64,000 nt of DNA from Macrotrachela quadricornifera (lineage: Eukaryota; Rotifera; Eurotatoria; Philodinida; Philodinidae). The stretch covers positions 2,014,620 to 2,078,619 of the forward strand of contig JAJEKB010021601.1 of the NCBI GenBank assembly GCA_022393335.1. Reading direction: 5' to 3'. The notes beneath the pieces are model-generated. The model was not told where the DNA came from. It worked only from the letters and a program-made list of their open reading frames with translations, and did not search any database. Both the position numbers and the translations under genes were made by a program. Shown one piece after another: positions 46,579-59,500 of this stretch; positions within the stretch are counted from its first letter, which is position 1; every line of letters begins with the position of its first letter.

Positions 46579-47259
46579 ACGGATGTCCCAGAAAAAAAGG
46601 GCCTCTTAGTATTTTGAACATTTCGCCTATATTGTCTGTATCATTAAAAACCTTTTTGTTATAAACAGATTACGGTGGAAATCCTCTTATACAAAACCAG
46701 ATACGAGAAGATCATAAAACTGAAAAATAAAGATGCGCAAAAAGTTGTAATTTGTAACTGATTAAACATATTAGATGGGCAGGCTTGCATCCAATGCTTT
46801 TATCACTTCATCCTCAAGATTAGAAAACCGAATTCATTTCGTCGCAAAAGAATATATCATTTTAGCATAGCCGAAATTTTATCACTCAAACTTTTATCCA
46901 TTTTAGAAACAAAAAGCGCAAATATAAAACAAGTAGTCTTATGTAAATTATAGAGCTTTTGACGTTACATCCTTTGGTATATTTTACTCTTAAATCGGGC
47001 GAAGTAAGTGAGGAAAAACTGGAATGAAAAATACAGCCTGATGTTATATTCACCCGGTTACAAATTACAACTTTTTCTGCATCTTTAGTTTTCAATTTTT
47101 CTCGAATATATCTGCAACAGTTTTATAGTCTCCTCATATGTGATTTTGTAGAAAATTTCTAGCGCTATCTTTTTATAAAAAAAAAAGATTTTAATGACGG
47201 GGACAATAAGGAAGAAATCTTCAAAATATTAGGAGGCCCATTTTTTCTGGGACTCCCGT
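46579..47259. mobile_element. 681-bp TA-flanked element downstream of the GST gene
   Basis: The left end ACGGATGTCCCAGAAAAAAA and the complement of the right end (TTTTTTCTGGGACTCCCGT) form inverted repeats flanked by TA. The match continues as GGGCCTCTTAGTATTTTGAA / TTCAAAATATTAGGAGGCCC. One shared block lies at 46947-46977 (ATAGAGCTTTTGACGTTACA) and a degenerate second near 47145. No coding sequence. Confidence 0.87.
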
Positions 47260-49214
47260 TACTTCGTATTACACAACTAAAATAATGACGTCTATCGATA
47301 ATTTTCAACGATCCTTCATCGTGCCTCGAAAAAATTATTTACCTGCCCGTATTCGTGTACATCTATTGCTGTCCCGCTCGAAGCTCACATGTTGAACAAA
47401 ACCTGGAGCTGTCAACCCTGAGTGGCTACGAAAAAGTTGATCTTCGCCCGCCCGCTGCCACGTGGCTCCACAGGCTCTGTGATTTGAAACTCGTGGACCG
47501 CACAGCTCTGATCTGGAGATCAAAAATCTGGCTGGCTGGCTGGTAGTATAATGTGTTCATCGTCGACCATGTTCTTTCAATCTGACAAGCAAATGCACTT
47601 TAGCTTTTTTGGTATGACCCTCCCATCAGTTGATAGAATGAATATACCTCGCGCACCTTATTGTCTAGTTTTCACTTCGAAACTATCTTAGATTTATATT
47701 TTCTTTCGTTTATAAATCTTTTATATAGACTGTTGTCAACGTTTTGGCATCATCATCAGGATTGCCAAATATAAATTTGAAAAACCAAGAGATTTTTATT
47801 CAAGAACAATAAAAAAATTATGAGATTTTTTCAGGATCAAAACACTGGCTCATGATCTTTCTTCTAGAAAAGTGGGATATTTTGTCACAAAAGTGCTTGT
47901 TTTCTCTCTGTTACCAACTAAGTAACAGCAAAATCTTTCTCTAAGTGACATGTAAGAAAAATGAAGTATTATTAAACGTACTATATAACTGAAAACTAAT
48001 AATTAAATTATACAAACGAAATAGAAAAAAATTTACATCAAAATGAAACGGAACGTGACCAAGGATTAGTCACTAATGAATTTGAAGATGCGCTAATCTC
48101 AGATGCTTGCGACGAAAACGTTCAATAAATACACAATGATTCTTTCTTTTTAGCTAAAAGCAGATAAGTTCGTGCTACAGGATGTTGTTTATAAAATTCA
48201 CAATCACAGTTTTTCAAAAGCCAAGCAGAAACAATGTTTTATCGGATTGGTCATTGAAATCATCGCAGATTGCAGTCATACTCTTTCTTTTTTTCTTTTT
48301 CCTATTCACTATTTCGTCTTAGAATGTCATCAAAATTCAAGGCACAAAAAAGTCTTAAAAAATCAGAAGAAAAATGTTAAAAACCAGCTCTTAATGCCAT
48401 GAAATTTTTTCACTGTAAGGCCTATCTAAGAAGCAGGAACCTCCTAGCTATGTTAGGAGATTTGGCAATCCTGGTTATCATTCGACTAATCAGAGGCATT
48501 TATCGAGAGGAAATCATAATGATTGGGAACCTGAACACGTTCAAGATTGCATACTGACATTTTCATAATGCTACAATGTGTGTTCAGCTTAAATCTTATC
48601 TCGAAAGCATGGTATCCTGTTGTGACAGCTATGGTTCGACATCATTTATGGAAAAGATGCGTAAGTAAATGTCATTGATGTTGCTGTGAAAGCGTATACT
48701 GAAGAAAAATATCACAGGAAGTGGTGTTTTTTTCATTCCAGACATGTTGTGGAAAGTTCGTAATATGTGATAGAGCTTATTTTTGTTTTGCTGATACGAA
48801 TTTCTAGCTCTTGAAGAGGTAAATACTTACATTAGGTTTTATTGGTAAGAACGTGTGTATACTGCAGGACTAATTTCTCCTTTAATATATGACTTCAGCT
48901 GTTAAGCATTTCAACCAGTAACAGAGATAGAGATACTCAATATTATCTATATAGTTTGAAGCCTTATACTCTTATATCACACATATTTTTCTAGTTCATT
49001 TAGACTTATCCTTGTATTGTCTTACATCCTTCAGGGTCTATGAGTACCTCCATAAGATAGTTCTGCGCATCTTCCTTTTATAGACCTATTTTATTACTAA
49101 TTCTTGACCTTTAACCTGACACAGACAGTCAGATACACTGAATATTGTATATAGATTTGATTAGTGAACAATAATTTTACACGATAATATCAGTTCAAAA
49201 TAGAGGCATTCAAT
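47260..49214. other. Intergenic, partly less AT-rich near 47.35-47.55 kb
   Basis: A short, GC-richer patch (47335-47550) has open frames on both strands and ends in a GGCT repeat, but no family resemblance. The rest is uninformative. Confidence 0.3.
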
Positions 49215-49930
49215 TTAACGGATCGCACTCACTTCGTCGGCAAAATTGATCCATATCCTAGCCTACTAAATCTAGTAGTTTCCAGAGTACTCCACGAGAA
49301 GGTTGTGCAGGCTGATCATTGCTAATTTGAGCCAACTCCTTAATTTATGTGCAGGCTTTTAGGACTACATGTCTGCTTGCTTCTGGTGCATGATTATGCT
49401 GCCTAGCATCAAATTTGCGAATCTTATGTTGACCCTAGATACAAATTGTGGTGGTCCAAGCAGCATATTTCGTTCCCTTTTAATCTTTGAGTTCACAAAC
49501 CCAGTAGTACAAATCATCTTGATTTTTGTCTTTTTTATACAAAAATCCATAGATATTTATTTTGATGTTGTCTTTTGTAGATTTAATCGCTTCAGCATAC
49601 TTGTTTGAAGTGTTTTCACTGTTGTGATTTGAAGCTATGACTATGATTACATTGTAGCTTGTCTCGTGAGTGACAGGAGAGTAGAAAAAACTTTACAAAT
49701 TACATAATTATTAAAAAGCCAAGTTTCCTATACTGCTAGCTAGCCCCGTCCAATTTAATTTTTTGATACAGCTTATCAAAAAACTTCGAAAAAAAATCGT
49801 GAGCTTGACACTTTTCTAACACAAAATTTGCAACAAATTGCATGTTTTCCAAGCTTAGAATTTTGTCGGTGAAGTGAATGCCGACGAAGTGCACTGGATT
49901 CGCAATTTAAGACGTTGGAATGTTTTACTC
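49215..49930 (-). pseudogene. FLYWCH repeat copy 2, zinc finger disrupted
   Basis: The reverse complement aligns along its length with 8390-9030. In the finger frame, GATTAA and ATCTAG introduce two stops, a third (ACATAA) follows, and the Cys of TKCAGR is replaced by Tyr (AAATATGCT). The His pair remains (CATAATCATGCACC). After the finger this copy keeps TGG where copy 1 has TGA, so the ancestral protein probably extended LWKLLDLVG. Its 5' part is longer than in copy 1, which lacks about 50 bp around GTGTTAGAAAAGTGTC. Confidence 0.75.
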
Positions 49931-50101
49931 ACGAAAGCAAATACAATATTTAATGATATTTAACAAATTAATTAACGTTTAGAAGTCATTCGTGTATGAA
50001 AACTTGTGACAAATTTAACATGTGTTTGTATATTCCTTGAAATGCTTCTAGTAAATCTTGGTTACATGCCATTTTATTCTTAGATAAGTTCATATACATT
50101 C

Positions 50102-50489
50102 ATCAAGGAGGAATAAACTGATTTTAGTAGCTGAATTTAATTTGAAATCCGTCAAAATCCGTTGAAGTCGATGGAATCACATAAAATCATACGAAATTGT
50201 ATGAACTTATATGAAACTATTTGAAATCATTTGATTGACTCAGAGTCTTATTGCACCAACTAGTCAGATTTGAGCAAGCTGATTCTGTACTATTGTAAGA
50301 GTGAAATATATTATTCTTTGAGTTCATCACGAAGTTATCGAGAGTCCTCTTTCGTATAGTTCGGGCAATACCTTCCTGCATTCATATTGGAGTAAAGAAA
50401 GTTATGGATTGTATATCATTAAAGTATCTAATTACACGAAATCTGATAAATCACGTGAAATCAGCGAAATCAGTTTGTTCCCCCTTGAT
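50102..50489. mobile_element. Inverted-repeat element filled with GAAATCATA-type words
   Basis: The left end TCAAGGAGGAATAAACTGAT and the complement of the right end (ATCAGTTTGTTCCCCCTTGA) match with few changes. The left interior has serial degenerate words GAAATCCGTC, AAATCCGTTGAAGTC, AAATCATACGAAATTG, TATGAAACTATTTGAAATC; the right has GAAATCTGATAAATCACGTG. No gene. Confidence 0.72.
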
Positions 50490-51971
50490 ACTCAGTGACT
50501 GGCAAGTTGAGGGATGTAAGACTTGCCTTAACCTATGCTTATCAATTTATATATGATATGCGCCAAAACATAATTCATAATAAGTATAAAATAAATAGCT
50601 ATTTTCATTTGTAATATAAATGCGATATTTTAGCTTCACTAGAGTTTGTACTAATAGGCTACTTTAAAATCTTCAGCATTCCTGTTAGTTTCAGACTGTT
50701 TTTTTAAAAATTTGCATCTATATGAAATCCCTGAAGGATATTTTTATTTTTTTCTGTTCCTTTAAATGATTTGAAACGTATGAAAATATGAAACACTTAT
50801 GAATGAAACAGTATCAACAGTATGTTTGCTTTCTATTAGGTAGTTGTTATTATTTGTGATGGAGAATATGTAGATTGCATTACGTGCATGAATAAGTTTT
50901 GTTAATCATTATACATAATCCTGCTGGGAGTACTTAAAAAAACGGAAGCGAGGCGTATTATGATGCCATGCCCAATGGATTAAAAATTGTTATATAAAAG
51001 CGTAATATTTCGTTCGATCGATGAGTGGGTTCGGTTTTTGAAAGGTTTTAAGGAACATGATTCGTTGGAACAAATAAACATCATCATTAATTATTAACAG
51101 AATGACGAAGAGAAGGTTCTGAAAAACAGGATGGAAAAAACAACAGGAGAGGCGGTAAGAAGGAACAGAGCGATGCATATATAAAAATAAGTAGAAAGTG
51201 CTTTTGAAGACACTATATTCTCTTATTTTACTGGCCTTATCCGACATAAGAAAAAGTATAACTAGGAACTAGACTTTTTTCAAGCATTGTAAGTTAGGTC
51301 TATTTGGGTTTCGGTGGTGAAATATATCATAAAATTACTCGATCAACAGGTATTCCTACTTCCAAATATGGTATAGAGTTTATGATATATTTACAAGTAT
51401 TTAAGTTATCAATTTTTTATTTTTAAAAATTATCATATACTGTAGTTTTTCATCTATCAGTTTTGATAAAGAATGGTCTAGTAAGTTTATAATCGGGAAT
51501 ATAATTTGTTTACAGATCCTTCTAAAAATATGACATCCAATCAAAATGAATGTTTCTGTCTAAATTCGATAACTTAGATAAAATTTATTGAATCGAATTT
51601 AAACAGGGAACTTTGCCGAACCTGATCCCACAAAATCCTTTATATATTTGAAAGAGAAAGCATTATAGTCATTTCTCTTATGTGTTTTCTTTGAGGAAGA
51701 AAAATTCAAAACTTGCGAAGTCGCGAAAGTCAGCTGGAGGGGACAGCATTTTGCAAAAATAAAACCCAGACATTTTGGATCGCTTCTATAGTCATAAGAG
51801 GGAGAAGAAAGCAAATTGTATGACTTTCAATATATTAAGATAGAACTAGGATCAGATCAACTCAATTTTTATCATTTTTACTTTCGTTTCGACATTCCAA
51901 TTTGATTCGTTTTTCTCACATTTTACTATCTCAAAATATGTCCCAATTAAAATCTTTCGATTTTAGAAAGA
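50490..51971. other. Intergenic, nothing recognised
   Basis: AT-rich, short open frames only (50990-51247, 51599-51814, both minus strand) without family motifs. Confidence 0.3.
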
Positions 51972-52348
51972 TATGTGAAATTTAGGTATAAAAATAAATC
52001 AACAAAGATTGTCATCACTATCCTAAGGATGAAATATAGTTGTTCGGCCCAAATGAAAAAATGAATCTTGATAACCCGCATATCGAGTCGAACGAGATCA
52101 TATTTTATTCTTAGAGTAGGAGAGAACATGGTTGCCAATTTTTCATTGACTCGAAGTTTTATGTATCACTCAATCATACGTCAGCACGCATATTCTACCT
52201 AATTATAAGGGCAAAACATGAGATTGTCAGACCATCTGAAAGAACATCCCTTAACAATCTTTATATTGACTCAAACAATACTAAGTTTTGTCCTTATAGT
52301 AGTAGAGACAACCTTTGCGGATTTATTTTTGTACCTGAATTTCACATA
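51972..52348. mobile_element. MITE with two internal hairpins (family MD)
   Basis: Ends TATGTGAAATTTAGGTATAA and the complement of TACCTGAATTTCACATA. Between them sit two successive core hairpins: one from CACTATCCTAAGGATGAAAT to TTTTATTCTTAGAGTAGGAG, the other from TTATAAGGGCAAAACATG to TTTTGTCCTTATAGTAGTAG. The same dumbbell plan and the same end are found in 62372-62908. Confidence 0.8.
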
Positions 52349-52527
52349 CGTTGACATTTAAGTAAATTGCTTTGCGTACACTGTAGGCATATAGCAATTG
52401 AAATTTGTTGTGTTAGTGGCGTGATCTTTCATTTAACACAAATATGGCCAATCTTCTTAATAGCGAATACAAAAGATGCCATTTTTGGTGACACACAAGG
52501 GCAAATGTGATCGACGCTTTTATGATA

Positions 52528-53300
52528 CTTAGGGTGATTCAAAAGCAGTGGTGGAAGTACTTTTTTTTCTTGTAGAAAGCTTAAAGAAGTTTTCCTTTTT
52601 TATGAAAAGATAGAGCGTCTTCCGTTCTATTTTTCTATGCTATTCGATCATTGTTCAACTAAGATCATAATGAGAAAATTTCTATAAAAGCTATTTTTGC
52701 TAAAACTAGCTGATAGCATTAAATCATAATGAGTGTAACACTTTTGCATTTCGCTTTATTGTCACTTAACATGTTATATTATAAACACAAAATATATCAG
52801 AAGATGCAGCGTGAAAAGCTCTACAATTTACAAAGAACTATTACGAAAAGATGAGACAGAAAAAACCGAAGTCCTCTTTTACCAAAAATCAAGCTCATTT
52901 TCGCAATGTCGAAATTTCCTAGCCCGGAGTTTTGGCCAATTTGAAAACAAAAAGTGCAACTACGAAATACGTGATTCATTATAAATTGTAGAACTTTTCA
53001 TGCTGCATCTTGTTATATACTTTATTTTTTTAATATAACATATCAAGTGACATTAAAATGAAATGTAAAAGTATAATATTTTTTATACCATATCCCTTAC
53101 AATCTAAATGCTACCCGTTAGTTTTCAACAAAAAATGTTTTTATAGAAATTTTTTTATTATGATATTAGTTGAACAGTAATCGAATAGTATAGAAAAATA
53201 GAGCGAAAGACGCTCTATTTTTTCATAGAAAAAGGAAAACTTTTCTAAGCTTTCTATAAGAAAAGAAATATCTTCGCTACTACTTTTGGTTTACCCTAAG
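52528..53300. mobile_element. 773-bp TA-flanked element
   Basis: Ends CTTAGGGTGATTCAAAAGCA and the complement of CTACTTTTGGTTTACCCTAAG, flanked by TA. Subterminal inverted matches include AAAGAAGTTTTCCTTTTTTA and GATAGAGCGTCTT. Inside lie two opposed shared blocks (AGATGCAGCGTGAAAAGCTC at 52802 and GAACTTTTCATGCTGCATCT at 52991). It is a close relative of 22539-23240. Confidence 0.88.
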
Positions 53301-53506
53301 TACATTTACACAGATTATATATTAAATAATTCGGAAACTTTTAAAATGCATTCTTTCTTCAACTCTATTGTATGGAATAAGTTTTTCTTCGTGCAGCTTA
53401 TTTCTAAATAGTAAGGTAATTTACAGAGTCAAAGATAATGTAAGAATGTTTTTTAATGATTATACGATAACAGAGCATGGTTTAACTTTTGATAAGTTCG
53501 TTTTAG

Positions 53507-54141
53507 ATATCGAACATGATCTCTGCTTTCGAAAGGATACTTAGTATTGATCCAGAGCATGCCCATGACTCACAACTGGATCTTAACAATCGGCATGATG
53601 AACGCATGTGCAGTCTCGCCGAATCATTCGAAGCATTTGTTCAAGGAAACTATACTGAAGCGAGCGGGGTAAACTTTATTGACAATAAAATATTTTTGTT
53701 GGATCACTGCGACTTTTTTTAAATAGTCGCTTACTGACTTGATCGATCAATACGAAGCAAACTTTGGGGATAAACATCCAATACTGGCACGATTATATTT
53801 TCTGCGGGGCGAGTGCGAATCACGCTTTGGAGAATTTAAAAGTAAGTTCTCATAAAAAATTTCAGAAAATGTTACATTTATTTATAAACATAGGTGCTTA
53901 CGATGATGGACTGAAATCAGCACAAGTGGATGAAGAAATAAACAATGAAAGATTGCAACGGTGAGTACGAATGTTCATTTCATTCTCGAACACTTCTTCC
54001 AGGTCCAGTTAGAATTACATGATGCCATTTTTCGTTTTCTTCTGAGTTAATCTAGAGGATGGCCAAAAAGTCGCGTTGCTCAAAAAATATTAAATACCTT
54101 TCTATCGGGCTCAGCAAAAGAAGCTGATGTTTTTATCAATG
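53507..54141 (+). CDS. Unrecognised spliced gene, TPR-like helices, partial
   Basis: Exons 53507-53668, 53727-53841, 53894-53960 and 54054-54141 join in frame with good GT/AG borders. The product has helical segments: RHDERMCSLAESFEAFVQGN, then YTEASG-SLTDLIDQYEANFG, HPILARLYFLRGECESRFGE and FKSAYDDGLKSAQV, spaced like tetratricopeptide helices (small residues at Gly/Ala positions), followed by RGWPKSRVAQKILNTFLSGS. I do not recognise the family. ATG 53516 is the first in-frame Met but upstream exons are likely. The reading frame cannot be followed past 54141, where a MITE begins and supplies the apparent GT donor. Confidence 0.55.
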
Positions 54142-54537
54142 GTAGAGACAGATTTAAGATTTACATCAATAAATACATGTCTAGAGAGATGTCTTGTTCA
54201 ATGTTGCTATTGATCTCAACAAAAGAAATTTCACTTGTTCGTAGACCGGAAAAAATCAATATGCCGTGGTGCAAAAGCTGTGCTACTGAAAATAAAAATT
54301 GAATATATTCATTACACCTTAAAAAAACGAGCTGGTTTTCTGACAGTGGCAGAAATATGTTCAAGGTTTATATTTATAAAGACATACATAGAGAAAACCT
54401 TTGCTAAGCGTATCGATTCTTTTGAATCTGTGAAAAATTGAATTTTTTTTTTGTTGAGATCAATAGCAAAATTGAACAAGAGGTATATCTAGACATGCCT
54501 TTATGGATATAAATTCTGAACATGTCTTTACCATAAG
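54139..54537. mobile_element. MITE at the 3' border of the TPR-like gene's last clear exon
   Basis: Left end ATGGTAGAGACAGATTTAAG and the complement of right end ACATGTCTTTACCAT are inverted. Arms continue as ACATGTCTAGAGAG / ATATCTAGACATG and TTGTTCAATGTTGCTATTGA / TCAATAGCAAAATTGAACAA. The centre includes a hairpin-like GTTCGTAGACC segment. The element start overlaps the last codon-supported bases of the exon. Confidence 0.82.
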
Positions 54538-54689
54538 TAAAAAATAGGCTTCTTTACTCGAACCGTAACAAGGAGATTTAGTGTTTTTTGGGTAACGTGC
54601 CTTTTGGATCTCTCTGTATACATTCAGCATAATAGAAGTTTAGATAAATCAACAAACATAGAATGAATAAGAACTGATCTCAGGTCGAA

Positions 54690-55775
54690 GAATACGACAA
54701 GGAAACGGTGGGTTCCCGTTTATTCGGGAGATTTCACGGAAGCAACATTCCGAGCCGTAATTCATCGGATTTTTCCGCATGCTTCCTGTCATATCCGATC
54801 AGAACGGGGTGGAAAATATGCAGCAAAAATCCTCTGACATCCATTTGCCATTCGAATTTTAGGTACCCAACAGAAACGACGGAATCTTGTTTGATTTCTT
54901 GCGAACTTTCTGCCTCAGGTTTCTATATGGGTTTCTACCAGCATTTTCCGCTTAAAACCATTCAATTTTTGAGTTGAAAATCGATCACTACTCCTCGCAT
55001 TGGTTCCTAAAGCTGTGGAATCCATTGGATCCGACCAGTCAACAAAATCCGATAGGAATCCGCCTATCAGAATCATTGACGGATCCGAAGGTACGATCCT
55101 GCTCTATTTCCGATATGATCCAACAATCAGATTTAGTATGCGTGGGTGGATTACATAGACTTCCGCCAATGTGATGTGCGTGAGTAGTCACAGGCGTATA
55201 TATAGCGATGTCAATTCACTTTCACAATTATTTGCTAGTTAAACGTCTCACAAGTAAGTTGTCCAAAGAGGCCTGCAAATATGAGCTGGAATCTAGTTTT
55301 GAGAGTAGGAATTCACTTTTTGGTCATCATACACCTGATTAGTACTCAACTAATTAGCACTCGAACTCAACATTCGAATACGACCGTATTCTTACGGGAT
55401 TCCGTTTTGCGGCTTTCGTTGACTGAGCTGTGAGATTGGTGAATCATTGGAGAAGATGGCTTGAGTTGGTTCGTTTCCACCGCTAATCCTTCAGGATACG
55501 CTTGATTCTTGGATAGGTTTGCGTAAGTTACGGCGGTTTTCCTAAGTATTTCAGGCTCGAATTCAATTTTTTCTGAGCTAACTCCCGTTAGTGGATTTGT
55601 TCGGAATCAAGAGGGTCCGGATTGATGCTTTCGGGTCTGGAATACTGCTTACATTTTCTATATGTTTTCGGGGCGATTCTGCCAGAGAATACACTGGAAC
55701 TCGCCAGAATTAGCTCTGATTCCTGTTGGTTCCGGGTGGATCTGGAGACTGAAATTATCGTCCTGGGATGTAAAA
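54690..55775. repeat. Less AT-rich block with many TTCCG/CGGAA and ATCCGA words
   Basis: Words such as ATTCCGAGCCG, TATCCGATCAG, TGGATCCGACC, GGATCCGAAGG, TTTCCGATATGATCC, GATTCCGTTTTGCGG and GGTTCCGGGTGGATC recur throughout, setting the composition apart from both flanks. No terminal repeat was fixed. Open frames inside have no family resemblance. It resembles the word-filled elements at 14, 18, 36 and 50 kb. Confidence 0.5.
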
Positions 55776-56540
55776 GAACATTTAACAGAAATTCAAAAAG
55801 GAATGACTAACAAAATAAGTATTGTACTAGCAAAGTAGGATTAGTCTTTGCCAACGTATCTCTTTTCCTTTTCTCATTGATTATTACTGTCTTTACTGCT
55901 GCTGCTAGTAGCTCATAATATTTCAAATGAATATTCATAATAGCAATATATTTCTATGCGTAGTTCTTAAAAAAAGTTGATCAGCTGTGTATTGATATTC
56001 ACCTTGACTCGTGCCGAGTATCGCGCCCTTTTTTTTAGTGAAGTGGGTTATCTCTGTTTATATAATAAGACTTACTCTAGAATTTGGCTCTCCATATTCT
56101 TAAATGTTTTAATACACAAAAAAGAATGGATTATCTGAAAGAAAACAATAAATTTCCTTTGTACCAATAAAATTATGGGTATTTTAAAAATGTATTCACA
56201 GTTAGCCAACCACTCATAATAGAAATTTCGTGAAAAAAAGTTTATTTAATACAGAATTCTAAACACTTCTTTTCATTGTCATAAAATTTTTTTCCGTATA
56301 ATAAAAAAATATTCTAACACTTGGTGAAGACATGTGTCAATTATTCATTGGTAAAAAATAAAATAAAAATGTTAAAAATTTATGTTTTAAAGGTGGAACT
56401 GTGTTTTCTTTTTACGTTTGTTTTTATATTGTGAACTCCTTCAATCATATGATTATCTTAACATACATAATTAAATATGAAACTAATGCATTCTGATATG
56501 TATTCATTGTAGTCGTCTTAGTACAATTTCTGTTTCTCTA
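55776..56540. other. 5' flank of the tyrosine aminotransferase gene
   Basis: AT-rich with no recognised feature; it presumably contains the promoter. Confidence 0.3.
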
Positions 56541-59500
56541 ATGGACAATGATGACATGGAACTTATCATAGATGGGAGAAAATGGAATATTACGGCCTCT
56601 CAAAGTGCTCAAAACACGATCAATCCGATCCGAAGAATTGTCGATCGATGTAAACTGCTGCCTAATCCGGATAAACCGGTGATCTCATTGTCTATTGGTG
56701 AGGTTTAGACTTCTATAGACTCATTAATACTTTATGTATAGGTGATCCGACGACTTACGGTAATATGCTTCCTCCTACCGAAGCCAGTCAAGCAGTCAAT
56801 GAAGCTTTTGCAAAAAAAACTTCTCATGGCTACGTGCCATCTTGCGGTAAGTAATAATTTACTTCAAGCTAAAAAGACATTGGGTCAATAAATATTGTTT
56901 ATTGCATCTATTTCAGGAACAGACGAAGCTCGAGAAGCTGTTGCCAAGCTATGGTCACGAGATGGCTTTGAGCTAGATTCGAGAGTAAGCTGTTACCATC
57001 TATTGAACGTTCTCTAATTAAAGTTATTCTTAATCTAAAGGATATTATTTTGACAAGTGGCTGCTCACATGCTCTTGAAATGTGCTTCAATTGTGTGGCT
57101 GACGCAGATGATAATATTCTTTTGCCTCAGCCTGGTTTTTCACTGTATATCACATTATGTCATTCACTTGGCATTGAACCACGCAATTACAAACTGAAAG
57201 TGAGTAATAGTTTTTCAAGTCATAATAGTTTCGAATATTTTGTTTTTGTACAGTCCGATCAAAACTGGGAGGTAGATTTGGATGACATGAGAGCTGCAAT
57301 CAACGAGAAAACCAAAGCTGTCGTCATTAATAACCCATCAAATCCATGTGGTAAGGAATTCATTAATGTTATTCTTATATTTCTCATCATTTACTCTCAG
57401 GTGCTGTATACAGTGCTGAACATTTACAAAAGATCATTGATCTGTGCGAAGAGTATTGTCTTCCTATTATTGCCGATGAGATCTATGCAGATATGGTAAG
57501 TTTGAAATAGAAAATTATCTAAATGTATTCACGATTTAAACAAAAGGTATTTCCTGGTAGCACATTCCATTTTATGGGTCCGATGTCCAAAAATGTTCCT
57601 GTTCTCTCGTGTGGTGGCTTGGCGAAACGTTATATTTGTCCTGGTTGGCGTGTAGGTTGGGTTGCTATGTATGATCGTAACAATGCGTTTAAAGGTATTG
57701 ATAATTTCAACTATAATACATAGATCTAGATTATAGTGTTATGTAGACTCCATTCGGCCAGGCTTATTGGATTTATCCAGCCGCATTCTAGGTCCTAATT
57801 CGGTAATACAAGCGGCTCTACCTCAAATTTTGTCAAATACACCACAAAAGTATTTCGACGATATTATGAATCAAATTCAGGTTAGTACAATTGAAATCAC
57901 GATTTGAACTATAATATTTATTTTGTATTATATAGACCAATGCCGCAATATGTTGTGAAACTTTGGCTAAGGCACCTGGTTTGAAGCCGATTGTGCCACA
58001 AGGCACAATGTACATGCTTGTAAGAATTAAAAACATACTACAAATTAGATGTATAAATAACATTTTACTATATTAGGAGAAATTGAATAGCTCTGCAAGG
58101 CAGAAAATGATCGAAATGTGTCTTTCTGTATTTACAAGCTGCACATGAGATTTTTATGAATATATTGTAGAAATTTTTTTCGATTTTTACAGTGAGTGAA
58201 AGATATCATATCTGGAAACCTCTGGTTTCAAGAAATGGATTTTTATCTTTGAAAGTGAGAGCAAGTGCAGTATACGATGAAAAGTTATTTATATATCTAT
58301 CCGATTATACAATGCGTCTGACTTTGCAGTGATGGAATTGTTCATAAATGCTGAAAACGTTACAATGACTTTTTCATGACTTTTCAAACTTTCATCATAG
58401 TAAACATTGGAATCAGTACGTAAATGTACATCTAATGTCTTTCATCTTATGTCATGTATATGTCATGTCCTATAAAGCGTTATGATAGTAAAATAAGAAA
58501 GTTAAAAATTTTTCACGTTGACGTCTTTCCTAAATAATAGTCAAGAGATTGACTTCAAAGAAGGATTGATAAATGATAAAAACTGCAACAATGCTCTTTA
58601 TCAGATTCTCGTCATAGAAAGCAAATAAGACAGTTTTCAAAGGATTCTCTAAAACTCTAGATATACTAAGTACTATAGTCCAAAATCTAGTAAATTCGCC
58701 TTTATTTTAAGGTAGAATTTTGAATTGCTAGATCAGATGCATTGTCTAATCAGATACAGATGTAAAAATATACTCTGCCGTCGAATTGACATGACAATTT
58801 GAAACATCACAACTCTATCACCCAGAAACTGAGCTTGTCAGGAAACTTATTTTATACCTTTTTGAAAGGTGGAGAAAAGATGCTATAATATACTCATCTC
58901 AGTCCTATATGTGATTCCTAAATGCAGTAAATTACGTCTTGATAGGTTCATATCCTATGGAGCTATTCAATATGTCTGAATGAAATGCTATGTTTTGGCA
59001 TGAGTAGTAGCAAAGTACTGACTACTAGTTGTTTTTTTATTTATACTTTGATTTAATCGTTGTATATTACAAATTAACTGATTGTACTGCAAGTGGATTA
59101 GTCTTATTTGATAGTATGTCATTGCATAGACGTCTGAAGTCTTTTTGAATCTTACTTAAAGTGAATATTGTCGAAACTTGTAATTTATTGAAATCTACTA
59201 ATAAAAATAAACCACATAAAATCTTTCTACTCGAACAAAAGAATGTTGAATCAAAAATTATGAATTTTTATTGTTAGATTTCTTTACTTAAATAATTAAT
59301 GAAACCATTTTTCCAATTCATTCAATAGTTGTTACTATATGCTTCTAGGTTGGAGTCAACAGTAGTGCGTACGAAGATGTGGAAGACGACACAATATTCT
59401 TTACAAAGTTGTTCAATGAGCAATCTATTTCGTGTCTACCAGCGTCGGTAAGTGAATAAATCATTTAGGAGAAAATTGTACTTTGTACAGAAAATTTGAG

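Noticed and set aside
47335..47546. GC-richer open frames on both strands
   Set aside because: No recognisable motif or splice partners; part is a GGCT simple repeat.
49369..49608. Plus-strand open frame of 79 codons
   Set aside because: It is the antisense shadow of the dead FLYWCH copy.
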